From assembly GCA_012845835.1 (NCBI GenBank), contig JABAKD010000003.1:3158212-3222211 (forward strand): 64,000 nucleotides of DNA, in the 5' to 3' direction. Under the pieces are notes generated by a model. That model made no database searches and had not been told where the DNA came from. It saw only the letters and a list, made by a program, of their open reading frames with translations. Below are positions 1 to 11,141 of the stretch, in pieces (position 1 is the first letter of the stretch; every line of letters starts with the position of its first letter). This DNA comes from Undaria pinnatifida. Its lineage: Eukaryota > Sar > Phaeophyceae > Laminariales > Alariaceae. Made by a program: the position numbers and the translations under genes.

Positions 1-1690
1 TGGGCAGCATACGCCCGAGCTATTCTTGGATCTTGGCATACAAGCAGAGCTTGAACGAAAACAACATACATACGGGAAAACGTTTATTTCCAAGTTGGCA
101 TCATTTACAAATTGGCTTCTTATTTCGTCTCCACGGCACTTTTTTCATGGTCACACCTCGAAGCCTTTGGCCTATTATTGTCGCACGACTGCTGTGTCGT
201 TGCTTTTCGATATAAGATTCCACGGTTAAATACCTTTGTTCGAGCGTTCGTTGTCTTCGAGGGGGGCCGTTCCCTACCCAACGACACCATCATACCCAGT
301 GTCCGTGCCGATTCTTCATCCTAGAGAGATGCAACTTATATTTATGTGGTCACAGACTGTGAGACAGAGTAAAACAAACAATCGAAATTGATCGAGGTAT
401 AAAGCAAGTGAAATGCTAGCGCACCGGGTACGAGAGCACAACAAAACAGACCAGACCATGAAAAAATAGAAAATAAACACAACGAACGGAGTGATCGCTT
501 TTCAAAATCGCAGTGCAAGCAACAATGTTTTGTCAGTCTTTTTCGTCGCCGCTCCAAGGAGTCGTTCCGTATATATTGGTCCAATTTCAACGATCCATCT
601 TTCAGGACCGCATAATGAATATCCCACACTATTTCCATGTATATTTATCCCCACAAACGAAACGTGAATGCACTTCTAAAGGTAGGTGTGATTATTAAGG
701 TAGTGGTGTTTCGAACGCTTTGTTGTGCGGTTGCAAGAATTGCGCTAGCTACTGACTGTTGTTGCTGGTCAATCCGTTCAGCACCTCGACGTGAACGCGG
801 ATGGATGCTGAGCGAGACAAGCGAGAAGCGCGCGAAAAAATGTATTTTGAGCGGTATTCTCCAGTTATTCTTCGAATTTTGATGTATGGAGAAGTATATA
901 AAAAAACTTGGCAAGACATTACTTCCAAATTGGCGTCATATTTTGTCCCAAAACAAATAATATTTACTGTCAAAAGATTCCCACAGTACTGCGGTAGGTA
1001 TCATAGTAGTGCATTTATTTCTTGAATTTCGGTAGGTACACCTGCATATTACATGGATATAGACGTGGCAAGCGGACGCATGAGTAAAACGAGGGTGAGG
1101 TAGTAGTGATTAGGATTACTGCCCCAGAAAAAGCCACACAGCAGCATTGCGAGTGGCGGCGTCCTCGGGGCCTCGAGGGTGGTATTATACAAGTTCGGAC
1201 AAATCGTCATGGTTTGTACTCTCGTGCGAGCAATACAGGTACGTACGAGTAAGACCACACCGACCACACACAGCGATGCGCTATTACACAAAATATGCTT
1301 CTTGTCTGTGACATATTTCATGGCATGGAGCAAGGGTGTACCATACATTTTCGACAAAAAAAACAAGGGGAAAAATAATCGTTCCTCCTGTTGTTAAGCT
1401 GCGCCACGCGAAGGTCCTAGTAAGTCGACATTATCTACGGAAGAAACCAGTTAGTGGCGTCCATTCGTCCCGTATCGCATCGTACGCGTTTGGTGTTTTT
1501 TTTCCCGCGAAAACTTTTGGAGAAATATTATAGTCGCGTGCTTTATTGTTGCTGTGATCCCTGACTCCGTTGTTGTGGTCATTTGCCGGTCAAGTGCAAG
1601 CGGTCGTGTTGGTACGTAACTGACCAATAAGTTTATGTTGCTTCGTACTTACTTGACGTGCTCCTTGCTGCTGATTGCTGATTGATCATC
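1..1690. other. Intergenic DNA, no gene recognised
   Basis: No conserved protein, tRNA or clear mobile element was recognised. Open frames are short, overlapping and of mixed composition on both strands. About 70 bases near 300-375 resemble the spacer between the two tRNA-Leu genes (about 19640-19705), so part of this stretch is dispersed repeat. Confidence 0.5.
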
Positions 1691-1699
1691 TCTTCTAGT

Positions 1700-2026
1700 G
1701 GGTTTTATTTTTTTTTGGCACACTTGACTTCTACTTTCCAGCTTCTGGACATACAAGCCGTGGTCACAGGTGTCGTCCTTCCCTTCCCCCCCTTCCGGTT
1801 ATTGCCTTCGTCTTTGTTGGTGCATAGGGTTCAGCACCCACTGATGGTCGATTTTCCATCGAGTGTTGCTACTCACCCTCTCGCGCTTACCGCAAGTCAA
1901 TTAATGCACAAGAAAAAATCCCACGAAAAATTATACCAGGTACGAGTACGCACTCGGCGGGATTCGAACTCACGAAATTGACCTATATACCAGACTCGAG
2001 GATGACCTGATACGCCACCGGGGCAG
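1700..2026 (-). mobile_element. tRNA-like SINE, minus-strand copy
   Basis: Read on the minus strand, the element opens with a pol III box A-like motif (TGGCGTATCAGG, about 2006-2017) and a box B-like motif (GAGTTCGAATCC, about 1959-1971). It continues for about 250 bases and ends in an A-rich tail, seen as a T run at 1706-1719. The same sequence lies in the opposite orientation at 12785-13089. The head does not close into a good acceptor stem, so it is tRNA-derived rather than a working tRNA gene. The two copies have drifted clearly. Known biology: SINEs use internal pol III promoters and borrow a LINE reverse transcriptase; no LINE is visible here. Confidence 0.6.
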
Positions 2027-2049
2027 TGAGTGATATAGAGCCGGTCACC

Positions 2050-2750
2050 ACGGTGGTCTAGTGGGGTTACACTATTAATACTAGCGTTGGTCCTTGAGTT
2101 AAATAACCACCGCGTTGTTGGCTTTGTTGGCTTTATTTATTTGCAGGAATAAATGAGAAAAAAAGGATCAACTAACTACTGAGATCGCCTAGCAGCGCGG
2201 GTAGGTACAATTCGACGCGAATCGACCAGGGAAGAAAATGCTGAATTCTTCTCGCGATAAAAAATAGGGCAGGTACCGTAGTGGGGATGGGGGAGGGGAA
2301 GCCCGCTATATAACCCCGGATCTGAGTCATACTACTGGGAGGGCGAGAGTAGTGCGAGCATCACAGTAAATGGGATGGGAAAAAGAAAAGAAGTGAAATT
2401 ACTGCTGCTGTAACAATACGATACCTAAGCAAGATGCACCGATCGACTCGATCTGGACCGACTGCTGTATATTATGCAATTGGTCCATGTACAACTTCTC
2501 TGATCACAGGCCAGTATGAGATGATAGTCATGGAACTTGCTGAACTTCTGAGTGAGTGGTGGTTTCCTCTATCCACGAACCCCGGCCGAGCCAATCAACC
2601 AAAGGTTGGGTAACACTGTGCGGGGTGGTATCGAGGCAGGGGGTCGAATGAAATGTCCGCGAACCGCGGGGTTGGGGTATACGAATAAGAATTCAGCAGT
2701 AGCGCGAGTTGCCCCATTTTTTTCTAGTTGAAAAATTAATTGAAGGATTT
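2050..2750. repeat. Unassigned DNA with a short dispersed repeat
   Basis: No gene seen. The stretch 2215-2275 (around CAGGGAAGAAAATG and CTTCTCGCGATAAAAA) recurs at about 21293-21355 upstream of gene A, so it is part of a dispersed repeat of unknown type. Confidence 0.4.
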
Positions 2751-3690
2751 CTAATCCGGGGTTGGACCCTGTTCTGTGGTGCTGGCGTCGTGTACTAACC
2801 TCAGCTAGCTAAGCCTTCCACACCGTGCGGTGTGGTGTCCACCCGGGAGAAGTCGGTTTTCGTCCCCGGTTTGTTGGCGTTGATGGGGTATGGAGGGATT
2901 TCCGGAACTGCGGTCGGGCCCTATCCTCATTGGGTGAGTCGAAACGCCCCCCGCCCGTTTGCTGGTATCTCTCCTCCCCGGGTGTCCCTGGCTCTACGAG
3001 CTGCACAGCCGCTCAACGATAAGCCAATGTGACTAATAGGTGATTGTCGCATAATCGTGCGGGGCTGTGTCGACCCGCGGGAGAAGAAAAAAAAAATCGG
3101 TTATCGTCCACGGTTTGTCAGGATTTCTGAAACGGGCACAGGGCTTTATATCCTCCCAAGGCGGCGTTGCCCTTATGTCCGAGCCCCAGCCAATCAGCGG
3201 TAAGCGAATATGGTTGGGGTTCCACGTCGTGCGGAATGGTGTCGACACGGGAGGTCATCGTTGTTGTTCCCACGTTTTTGGAGCTTTAGAGATTCGGGGG
3301 ATTCATGAATCGGGGATGGGACCCTATCTTCTCCGTGTGCGACAGGAATGCCCCCCATTGATGGGCCTCTATCCGCCTAGGACAGTGCTGTGGAGCTCGA
3401 ACCAATCAGCGATTAGTCAACGGGATTGGGGCTTTCTCACCGTGCAGGTTGGTGTCGACCCAAGAAATCTCGGTTTGCTTCCCCGGTTGATGGAAGTTTT
3501 AAAGATGTGGAACGACCTCTGGACCGGGGATGGGACCCTATATCCTTCCGAGGCGGAGCTGGCTCAACATGCGAGCCATGTCCAATTAGAAAATCGGCCG
3601 GTGGGGTTGGGATTTCCACACCGTGCGGGGAGATATCATGTGTGGATGGATTCCGATCCCCCATCGTGTCCGGGTGACGCCTACTTTGTG
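2750..3690 (+). repeat. Degenerate tandem repeat, about 170-230 bp unit
   Basis: The landmark CGTGCGG followed by GGTGTCGAC-like sequence recurs at about 2821, 3054, 3226, 3438 and 3619. Other shared pieces are GGGATGGGACCCTAT and CCAATCAGCG. A 270-codon open frame at 3067-3879 crosses the units but simply follows the repeat and has no recognisable domain. Confidence 0.65.
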
Positions 3691-4950
3691 TATGAATCCT
3701 GTCTAATGAGCGATCAGACAAAACTCATAAGTTTTTTTCGTCTAATAAAACTCGAGTCTGAAATACTTAGCTGTCAAAATCGTAAGCGCTGTAGTCGCGT
3801 ACTGTATGTACAAGAAATGATAATCTACACAGCTGAAAACAAGCAGCGGCATTGCAATAGCATTCGAGGAGTTGAATAACGAAGGCAGTCATACCACCGT
3901 GTTTCGCGCCTGGAACAAGGTCAGCACGTCTCTCCACGATCAGACAACACACAGACAGTCGATCTGGGAGGCTCGGATCTAGATGATACCATTATATCAT
4001 GCATTGTATATTGCAGAAGCTGGCTCAGTGTGCGCCTTTCAGTGGCTACGAAGAGAACACGCAGCGGACATGGTCAGTCACCTTACTGGCCCCGGATGCT
4101 TGACTGAGTAAAAATATCATAAGAAACGCACTCGACACGTTTCTTCGCCAGACTAAAGGGTCAATCGGCGTGTGCTCGGAGATATCCGATCGAAATCTGA
4201 TGAATGGAGCTCGGAATCGGATTCACTTGAAAAACGGTAGCTATTAATAGTAGTACATTGATTGTTAGTCTATATCGAACTCTTGGCATTGCCTTACATA
4301 CTGTACGCGCAGTCTATGATTGTGTGTGGTGATTATTTTAACTCTACCAAGTATTGAATCGAACAATTCGAAGTGCTGCCCTGCCCTACCCAAAGCATGG
4401 GTGCTGGCGAATGCCGACAAACATGCGGAGCCCTTGTAATTACATTGAATATTTATATCTTGGCAAGATATTTTTTTTTCATCACTACTTGATTATAAGG
4501 ACATATGCTTCGCTCTCAGCGCTCCCACTCGGAATACGCCTGCCTTAATCCTCCTCTCGGAGAAGCTTCCCGGCGGCTTTCTTTGCGTTCCTGCTTTTCG
4601 CCTTCTTCGTGCTCCTCGGGACCGCCCCGACACAAACCTCAAGACAAAATAACCACTACTGCTTCTATATAAATATGCTCACACTATCTTCAAGATATTT
4701 TATTTTACACTTAAATTAAGTTTTATTTCGAAAAACCGAAAAAAGTAAGAAATCGGATGTTCAAAACTCGAGTCAGAAAGGAAAAAGAAAAAACAACGAG
4801 CAAGATAGCCGTTCCCACACTAACTCAGCATTAACAGCGTCCATAAAAAGAATCAAGTACAAACGTTTGTCCAGATATAAGTGCGTGCACGTTTATGTTC
4901 ATGGGATGTGCTCATGATTTGTGTCGGAATGCTGTTGTTATCGGTTCCAT
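3690..4950. other. AT-richer intergenic DNA
   Basis: Nothing coding or repetitive was recognised, apart from the sequence just upstream of the tRNA-Leu-like copy at 4956, which is shared with the region upstream of the copy at 6675 (GTTCCATGAATTGGTCAAG). Confidence 0.4.
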
Positions 4951-4955
4951 GAATT

Positions 4956-5035
4956 GGTCAAGTGGCCGAGCGGTCTAAGGCGCCAGTTTAAGGCACTGGT
5001 TTTCATTATCGTGAGTTCGAATATCACCTTGATGA
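4956..5035 (+). pseudogene. tRNA-Leu(AAG)-like sequence, degenerate
   Basis: Nearly matches the two intact tRNA-Leu genes at 19513 and 19792. The D arm, the anticodon stem (CCAGT/ACTGG) and the AAG anticodon loop are intact. The acceptor stem has a terminal G-G mismatch and the T stem has one mismatch (GTGAG against ATCAC). A T run follows. Its upstream flank and the downstream C-rich array are shared with the copy at 6675, so it is probably a duplicated, decaying copy. Weak function cannot be excluded. Confidence 0.7.
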
Positions 5036-5279
5036 CGCACGCATCTTTTTTTTCTTAGTCACTATGTTGGTTATTTCAAGAAAAAAGTACAACTAAATGC
5101 AAAGCGAAACATCGAAAAATCCATTTAAACTACCAGGTAGTATTTTCAAGCTACATGTGGTATATTATAAATCGGGCGTGAATCAGCTTGCCATTGAGCG
5201 AGTGGCGCAGAGGGCCTTAAGTGCTGTTTGTTGCTATAGCAATGTAAACGATATCTAGTCTATTCTTGGGAAAAAAAAA

Positions 5280-5890
5280 TACACAAGCAACCGCAGCCAG
5301 AGCCCCAACCCCGGCCTGCTCCCTGTCCCTGTCCCAGCCCCAGCGGAATCCATCCGCCGCCCGATTCATTGCCCAGTTCCAGGGCCAGTCCCAGCCCATG
5401 CCCAAGCCCCAACGCCAGCCCTAGTCCCAACTCGAACCCTAGCCCTATAAGCCCGGCCCCAGCCCTGATCCAAGCCCCAGCGTCAGCTACAGCCCAAGGC
5501 CCGAACCAGACGTCAGCCCCACAGCCGCAGCTTCAACCTCAGCATCAAATCTAAGTCGTAACCGCAGCCCCTGCCCCGACCCCGGGTCCCATTCCAAACC
5601 CCAACCCCACTACTAGCTTCGGGTTTGCCCCAACCCCAACCCCAACCCCAGACCCAGCCGCAGCCCCAGCTAGCTCCAGCCCCCACCCCTCGATGCCCCA
5701 ACCCCAGCTTTAGCCCCAGCAGCAGCCCCAGCCCCAGCCCGATAGCCCCAGCCCCAGCCCCATTCCAAACCTCAGCCGCAGCCAATCCCCAACTCCTTGC
5801 CCCAGTCTCAGTCCCACAGTCCCAGGCCCAGTCCCAGACCTCCCTCCGATTTAAGGCACAGCCCTAGGCCCAGCTCCAGTCCCAGCTCCG
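5280..5890 (+). repeat. C-rich hexanucleotide array (CCCCAG/CCCCAA)
   Basis: About 610 bases of CCCCAG, CCCCAA and CCAGTC-type units. Both strands stay open in several frames (Pro-Ser/Gln-Pro on plus, Gly-Leu on minus). That follows from a 6 bp unit without stops and does not indicate a protein. The complementary strand has many closely spaced G4 runs. Confidence 0.85.
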
Positions 5891-5917
5891 TCCAACGTGT
5901 GTGTTCGAACACGTTGT

Positions 5918-5990
5918 TATCGGTTCCATTAATTGGTCAGGTGGCCGTGATAGATCGGTCGAGCGTTTTCTAGATTAACCGCTGCGGCTG
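5918..5990 (+). pseudogene. Fragment of the tRNA-Leu cassette
   Basis: GTTATCGGTTCCATTAATTG followed by GTCAGGTGGCCG repeats the start of the tRNA-Leu cassettes at 4956 and 6675. After the box A region the sequence diverges (TGATAGATCGGTC) and no T arm follows. It is a third, broken copy lying between the two larger ones. Confidence 0.6.
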
Positions 5991-6039
5991 ATGCAATGGC
6001 ATCCGACCCGTCCATGTTCGGATACTTCGAAGTATAAGG

Positions 6040-6130
6040 TCAAGTATAGGGTCTATATAGAAGAGTTCTGCACCGACCAGTACCAGCAGCAGATTCGAAT
6101 ACTGCAGCAACAAAACGAAAACAAATAACA
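6040..6130 (+). repeat. Dispersed repeat shared with 19365-19435
   Basis: The stretch around TCTGCACCGACCAG and CAGCAGCAGATTCG recurs at about 19365-19435. In both places a tRNA-Leu-related sequence lies downstream, which suggests duplication of a larger cassette. Confidence 0.6.
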
Positions 6131-6201
6131 AATGCGTGGGAGACACTGGTGCAGCATGTTGAATTTTTCCAACTCAGTAGTAGTACTAACAGTACGTACT
6201 G

Positions 6202-6253
6202 CAAGGGCTTCGCTCCGCGGGTGGCTGACGCCGCCCGCTTCGCTCGCGCAAGG
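6202..6253 (+). repeat. Short GC-rich palindromic repeat
   Basis: CAAGGGCTTCGCTCCGCGGG runs into a GGCGGC-type inverted repeat. Similar palindromes, in opposite orientation, lie at 26446-26493 and 58537-58588. Confidence 0.55.
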
Positions 6254-6674
6254 AAGAACAAACACACAAAAAATATGAAGGGAGCAGAAAGAAGAGGCCC
6301 GCAACTCGTTGCAACTAGCGATTTGATGATGCCAAGAGCTACTATTAGTGCAGAGTTGATTGCCCCACGCTGTGATGTGCGCTTGCTGGTGATGTCACGT
6401 TCTGATCGACCGTACGGGTGTAATTTACGGGGGGGGGACATGAAGAGGACCGAGAGAGGACAATCAATGAAGAAAGCAAAAAAACGAGTAGACAGCAGGA
6501 CACACACGCACATGCCGGTACATAACATTAACATTATACTTTGAGAGCTGATTGCGCTATGCTGTGCTGTTCTGTCCTTGTGATACATGCTGCTTGTCTG
6601 AATGTAAGTACGTGCACGTTTACGGACTGATTAAAATGTATGCCCGGACAAGGCTGACATCGGTTCCATGAATT

Positions 6675-6753
6675 GGTCAAGTGGCCGAGCGGTCTAAGGC
6701 GCCAGTTTAAGGCACTGTTTTTCATTAGCGGGAGTTCGAATCTCACGTTAACC
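6675..6753 (+). pseudogene. tRNA-Leu(AAG)-like pseudogene
   Basis: The D arm and AAG loop match the intact genes, but the acceptor stem has three mismatches (GGTCAAG against CGTTAAC), the anticodon stem has lost a pair and the T stem has one mismatch. It shares its upstream flank with the copy at 4956, and like that copy it lies upstream of a long C-rich array. Confidence 0.8.
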
Positions 6754-6989
6754 GTGTACGATGTTTTTTCCGCCTTACCGACTTTTTTTGTACATTCAAC
6801 AAAGAAGTAAAATTAAAACGACACCTCGCTTAAGTCAGCTGTGAAAACGATCGTTTCGTATAAACTCGGCCTAATTTTAAGCTGCTCTCAGTATACGCAC
6901 GTGCATCAGCCCGAGCGGGCGATGCAGCGTGCCATTAAGTGCTGCTGTTATGAAAAACGTCAACGACCATTGTTCACGGAACAATAGAT

Positions 6990-8440
6990 GGAAGCAACTG
7001 CAAGCCGAGCCCCAACCCAGCAGCAACCCCAGCCCCAACCCCAGCCCCAACCCCAGCCCCAACCCCAGCCCCAGTCCAAACCCCAAGACCAGCCCCATGC
7101 CCAGTCCCTGTCCCAGTCCCAGCGCAACCCACCGTCTCATTCATTGCTCAGCCCCAGTCCCAGTTCCAGTCCCAGTCCCAGCCCCAGCCCAAGCCCCAAC
7201 GCCAACCCTAGTCCCAACTTGGACCCTAGCCCTAATCCCCGCCCCAGCCCTGATCCAAGTCCCAGTGCCAGCTCCAACCCCAGCCCCGATCCAGGCCTCA
7301 GCCCCAACCCCAGCTCCAGCCTTAGCCCCGATTCAAACCTCAGCCCCAACTCCATCTCTAGTGCCAGTCCCAGCTTAAGCCCACACCCGAACCCCACCCC
7401 TAGCCTCACCCCTATATTGGCCCCAGCCGAAGCCTAAGCCCCAGCCCCAGCGGTAGTCCCTTCCCAAGCCCCAATCCTGATCTAAATCTCAGCGGCAGTT
7501 CCAGCTCCAGCCCGATTCAAGCCTCAGCCTCAACCCCAGCACCAGTCCAAGCCCCAGCTCAACCGCCGGCCCAACCCCCAACCCCATTCCTAGCTTTGGA
7601 TTTTCCCAAGCCCCAACCGGAGCCCCAACCCCAACCCCAACCTCAGCCTCAGCCGCAGCCCAAGCCCCAGCCCCAACTCCAGCCCCAGCCCTCTCTCCCA
7701 TTGCCCCGATCCCAGTCCCAGCTTCAGCCCCAGCCCCAGTATCCCCCCCAACTCCAGCTCCAATCACAACGTCACCCACTTCCCAACCACAGCTCATCCC
7801 CAATCCCTTGCCGCAGAATTCGCCTCGATCCCAGGGCAAGTCCCAGACCTCCCTCCGACATAAAGCCCAGCCCTAGGCCCAGCTCCAACCCCAGTCCCAG
7901 CCCCAGTTTCAACCTTACACCAAGTCCAACTCTCAATCCGAACTCCGGCCTCACTCTCAGCCTCAACCGGAGCCCCAGCCCCAGCCCCGGCCCAGCCCGG
8001 CCCCAGCCCCGCCCTCGATCCAAGGCTCAGCCTCAGGCCCAGTCCCAGCCCGAGCCGCCGCCGCCGAAAAAAAAAGCCGCAATCCCAAGCACAGTCCCAG
8101 CCAACGCTTAAGCCCAACTTCGGCGTAAGACCAAGCCTAAGACCAATCCCCAGACCCAACTCCGGACCCAGCCTAAATCCAAGCACCAGTCCCACCACCA
8201 ATCCTGCCTCCTACCCAAGCCTCAACCCCGGCCGCTTCCCCGTTACCGAACCCCTGCCCAGACACCAACGGCAAACCTAGCTCCAGCCTAGACCCAGCCC
8301 CAGCTCAAGCTTCAATTGCCAGCCTCCATCCTAGCCCTAGGTCCAGCTCTAGACCCAGCCCCAGCCCCAGCTCCATCCCCAGCCCCATCCCCAGCCCCAA
8401 CCGCTAGCCCCAGCCCCAAGCCCAGGCTCAGTGCTAGCAC
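6990..8440 (+). repeat. Long C-rich hexanucleotide array
   Basis: About 1.45 kb of CCCCAG/CCCCAA-type repeats, the second and longer array of this kind. The 5' part is nearly perfect (CCCCAGCCCCAACCCCAG) and it becomes degenerate downstream. Open frames on both strands are by-products of the unit length. Shared flanking sequence shows that the tRNA-like copy and the array were duplicated together. Confidence 0.85.
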
Positions 8441-8559
8441 TCCCCAACAGTGCCGGGATGGAGCACGGCTGGTTTTCAACGACCGGGTTGGGAGTGGGGC
8501 ATTCTGGTTTCCACATTCGAGGGAGGCGGCATGGCAGAGAGGGAGGGTTTGCTATAGGA

Positions 8560-9660
8560 GCACGTGTAATGCATCTACATCGCCGACCAGAAACGGCTTA
8601 CGTAGCTCGTAGAGGTCTGCTATGAGGAGCAAGATCCCATAAGAGACCTTGCTTGCAACGCGAGGGGGAGAGGGGAGGGGAGTGATACCCTGCTGCTCTT
8701 TCTAACATCTTGATGTTTGGGTCTCAGGTACACTGTGGCGTCCGACCTTGCTTCCAGCGGCGGGGGGTGAAGCCCTGCTGCTCTTCGTAACAGCTCCGTG
8801 TTCGGGCATAAGTGTGTATTGCCATGTTATTCGTTTCCTTGGGACTATCACATCGGGCACGGAAGGGGTGGGGGGAAGGCAGTGTTCTGACTCTCCAGGC
8901 GTCGGACAAGAGAGGGAGGGTTGCTACAAGGGCGCGCATGGCGACACTTACATCGCCGACCTGGAATGGTTTATGGAGCTTGTCGAGGCCTGCAAAGAAG
9001 GAAAATACACAAGAGACGACCTTGCTTGCTGCGGGGGGGAGTGGGGGCGGTGGAGAGGGTGAAACCCTGCTACTCCTTCTAACAGCTTCGAGTTAGACCC
9101 CTTGGCGTACCGTGGCGTTCTGCCCTGCTTGCAGCGGGTGGGGCGGAAGGGGGGGGGGGGAGGTATACTTATTTCATGTATCCCGTTGTCGCATGATCGT
9201 ATCCCGACACTGATGGGAAGGAGCACGTCGGATTTTCACCGACCAGGACGACAACGTGTACACCAAGCGCGAAGCGCTGTGGGGTGTTCGGCAAGTCACA
9301 TGAGGGGTGAGCTGCATCCTACCAAAAATCATTTGCGAGGCGGACGGGGCGGGTGGCGGGGATGGGGTGGGCGTAGTGGGGGGGGCGGGGGTAGTGACGG
9401 GGGGGCGGTAGCGGGGAGGGGGGTGGAGCGGGGGGGGGAGGGGGGGGTCGGAGGGGGTAGTGAGGCCCTGCTGTCGTTTGTAACTGCTTGGTGATTGGGC
9501 CTTTCATGCCCTTGAACGGGGGATGGGGTGGGTTCTGCTGCCTTTTCTAACAGCTTGGTGTTCGGGCGTGATATATATGGCGGCATTCTACCTTGCTTAG
9601 GGGGGGGGGGGGGGGGACCCGGCTGCTCTTTGTAACGGCGTCGAGTTTTGCCCTTCGGTG
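8560..9660 (+). repeat. G-rich tandem repeat, roughly 100 bp unit
   Basis: A unit made of CTTGCTTGCAGCGGGGG, CCCTGCTGCTCTTTCTAACA and TGTTCGGGC recurs about six times (near 8650, 8747, 9020, 9118, 9440 and 9530), separated by variable G runs. A second module (CATCGCCGACC near 8580 and 8955) recurs once more at about 9990 as CATCGCCGGCC. Confidence 0.65.
9143..9345 (+). repeat. Poly-G-headed dispersed repeat, copy 1
   Basis: A G run is followed by TACTTATTTCATG, a CGACCAGG stretch, the palindromic core CCAAGCGCGAAGCGC and GTGAGCTGCATCCTAC. The same order of landmarks is found at 20265-20452 (minus), 42536-42790, in both arms of the palindrome at 51340-52828, and at 61262-61545. Confidence 0.65.
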
Positions 9661-10000
9661 CATATACTGCAGCGCTCTTCGTTAAGTTGGAAGCCTCATG
9701 GTTCCCACGGAAGGGGGGGAAGAGATGGGGAGAGGGCGGGGGGGGGCATGTTAATGGGGGGGGGTACTAATTTGTTGCTTGCCTTTGTCATGTGAACACT
9801 GACCACGCATCCCTGTCGAGACGGAGCACCGTTCCTACTCCTAATAGAGGCACCTCCAATATTTGGCGCTCATTATGCTTCTTCCATTTAATGCTGTGAA
9901 ATAAATCTTAACTTACCTCCTGCCTATTGGGCCGGGGAGGGGGGGGCGGGGGGGGGCGGGGGGGGGGGGGCGGAGCGCGCATGGCGACACCTATAAACAT
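9660..10000. repeat. G-tract-rich low-complexity DNA
   Basis: Repeated runs of 6-13 G on the plus strand, with a second poly-G-TACTAATTTG junction near 9755 that looks like the head of another degenerate poly-G repeat. No gene seen. Confidence 0.6.
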
Positions 10001-10144
10001 CGCCGGCCTGAAACTGATTGACGGAGCTTGGATGCGGCCTAGGTAAAAACGTTGTGAGAGATATGGACGAGCGTTTTAATAGAGAGAAGGATGGAGCAAT
10101 GTCAACACGCGGAGCGGTTTTCAATCCCCTGAGAAGGGCAAAAA

Positions 10145-10480
10145 CGACGCGTGCTCACGATAGAGGTACGAGCCCTTGTTGACTTTTTTTTTTTATTTTT
10201 TGTCGTTCTGAACGGCGGCGCGCCTTACCCCCTTTACAGCTGGGAAAGATCAATTGGAATTAGTACAGCGAAGGGGTTTAGGGCTCCGAAGACATTGCCG
10301 AAAGTCCCATTCTGGTGTTTCCAGTATGGTACTTTTACCTGTGCCTGGGCCATGGGTTTGGCCAACGGGTTGCAAACTCAGTTTACTAAAAAAAAACAAA
10401 TGCATTTGGGTGGGATATAGGTACAGTACAGAGCTCCACATCATGCTAAGAGCCTCAGTGAAAAAAAAATTCGCACCTTT
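10145..10480 (+). repeat. Copy of an old dispersed repeat family
   Basis: Contains in order GACGCGTGCT, AGAGGTACGAG, a degenerate CCCCTTTACA mini-MITE and GGCCATGGGTTTGG. These landmarks recur in similar order around 12150-12700, 13190-13980, 14200-14560, 37190-37400, 43490-43780, 46800-46960 and 56106-56420. The type of element is not determined. Confidence 0.45.
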
Positions 10481-10561
10481 TCCCTGGTGTTATGGTATTC
10501 CCCCTGGGAGCCTAACGAGGCGTAAGATATGGGACACGCCTGGATATAAAAGAGTTTCACA

Positions 10562-11028
10562 TGCCTTTGAAGGCATGTGCGTACAGGAAAAAGGGGATGA
10601 TGCTTTTTTTTTTGCCTCGCGGAATTGAACGCTTTTTGCAGTTCGTCCGTGGCGAGTGTGGAACCAATACAGGAGCCTGTCTAGTACAACTGAGTGACCA
10701 GCGTGGAACCTGCCTAGTAGAGAAATCTGCAAAGGGTGGCCTGTGTCTGTGACGGCCCCTTAATCTTACTTCATAAAAAAATATTTCAAGGACGTCAGCC
10801 GTGAGTTCGACGAACTTCGGGTCAATACTCATCTTTGCAAGCTGTGTTGTTGGTAGTTGTAATATACCATATGGGTGAGTTTTTTCATTAGGAGGGGTCC
10901 TGTTTTTTGTACCCCTGATAACAATACTCATCTTTGCAAGCTGTGTTGTTGGTAGTTGTAATATACCATGTGGGTGAGTTTTTTTATTAGGAGGGGTCCT
11001 GTTTTTGTACCCCTGATCTTATTGTACA
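10562..11028 (+). mobile_element. LTR of a larger retrotransposon (copy 1)
   Basis: The sequence shared with 15934-16487 starts TGCCTTTGAAGGCATGTGCG and ends in TACA, immediately followed by a TGG-initiated primer-binding site. TG...CA ends directly next to a PBS are diagnostic of LTR elements. This copy contains an internal direct duplication of about 100 bp (about 10823-11020). It also carries the uninterrupted version of the site where a TRIM has inserted in copy 2. The 5' boundary is inferred from where similarity between the copies begins. No reverse transcriptase was found downstream. Confidence 0.6.
10823..11020 (+). repeat. Tandem duplication inside LTR copy 1
   Basis: The segment beginning CAATACTCATCTTTGCAAGC and ending TTTTTGTACCCCTGAT is present twice in direct order, with only a few changes. 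The second LTR lacks the segment, so the duplication is specific to this copy. Confidence 0.85.
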
Positions 11029-11047
11029 TGGCGTCGACGACAGGACA
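11029..11047 (+). other. Primer-binding site of LTR copy 1
   Basis: TGGCGTCGACGACAGGACA starts directly after the LTR end. It would pair with the 3' end of a tRNA ending in GCCA, whose discriminator base is G, as in tRNA-Asp. The closely similar TGGCGCCGTCGGCAGGACA follows LTR copy 2. Confidence 0.6.
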
Positions 11048-11141
11048 TTCTGAGCCTGGTTGGGGTTTGTGTGGGGCAAGGGTGTGATGCGCATCATCTT
11101 GCGCGTGTCAATGTTGACGTATTTGTACTTGACGGTGTCTT

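Noticed and set aside
3067-3879. 270-codon open frame
   Set aside because: It crosses four units of a degenerate satellite and has no domain. The frame exists because the units happen to lack stops.
6040-6588. 182-codon minus-strand frame, hydrophobic and Cys-rich
   Set aside because: It spans a dispersed repeat and a GC palindrome, overlaps a 131-codon plus frame, and shows no recognisable membrane protein layout.
5369-8201. Pro/Ser/Gln-rich plus-strand and Gly/Leu-rich minus-strand frames
   Set aside because: By-products of the CCCCAG/CCCCAA hexanucleotide arrays; several frames are open at once on both strands.
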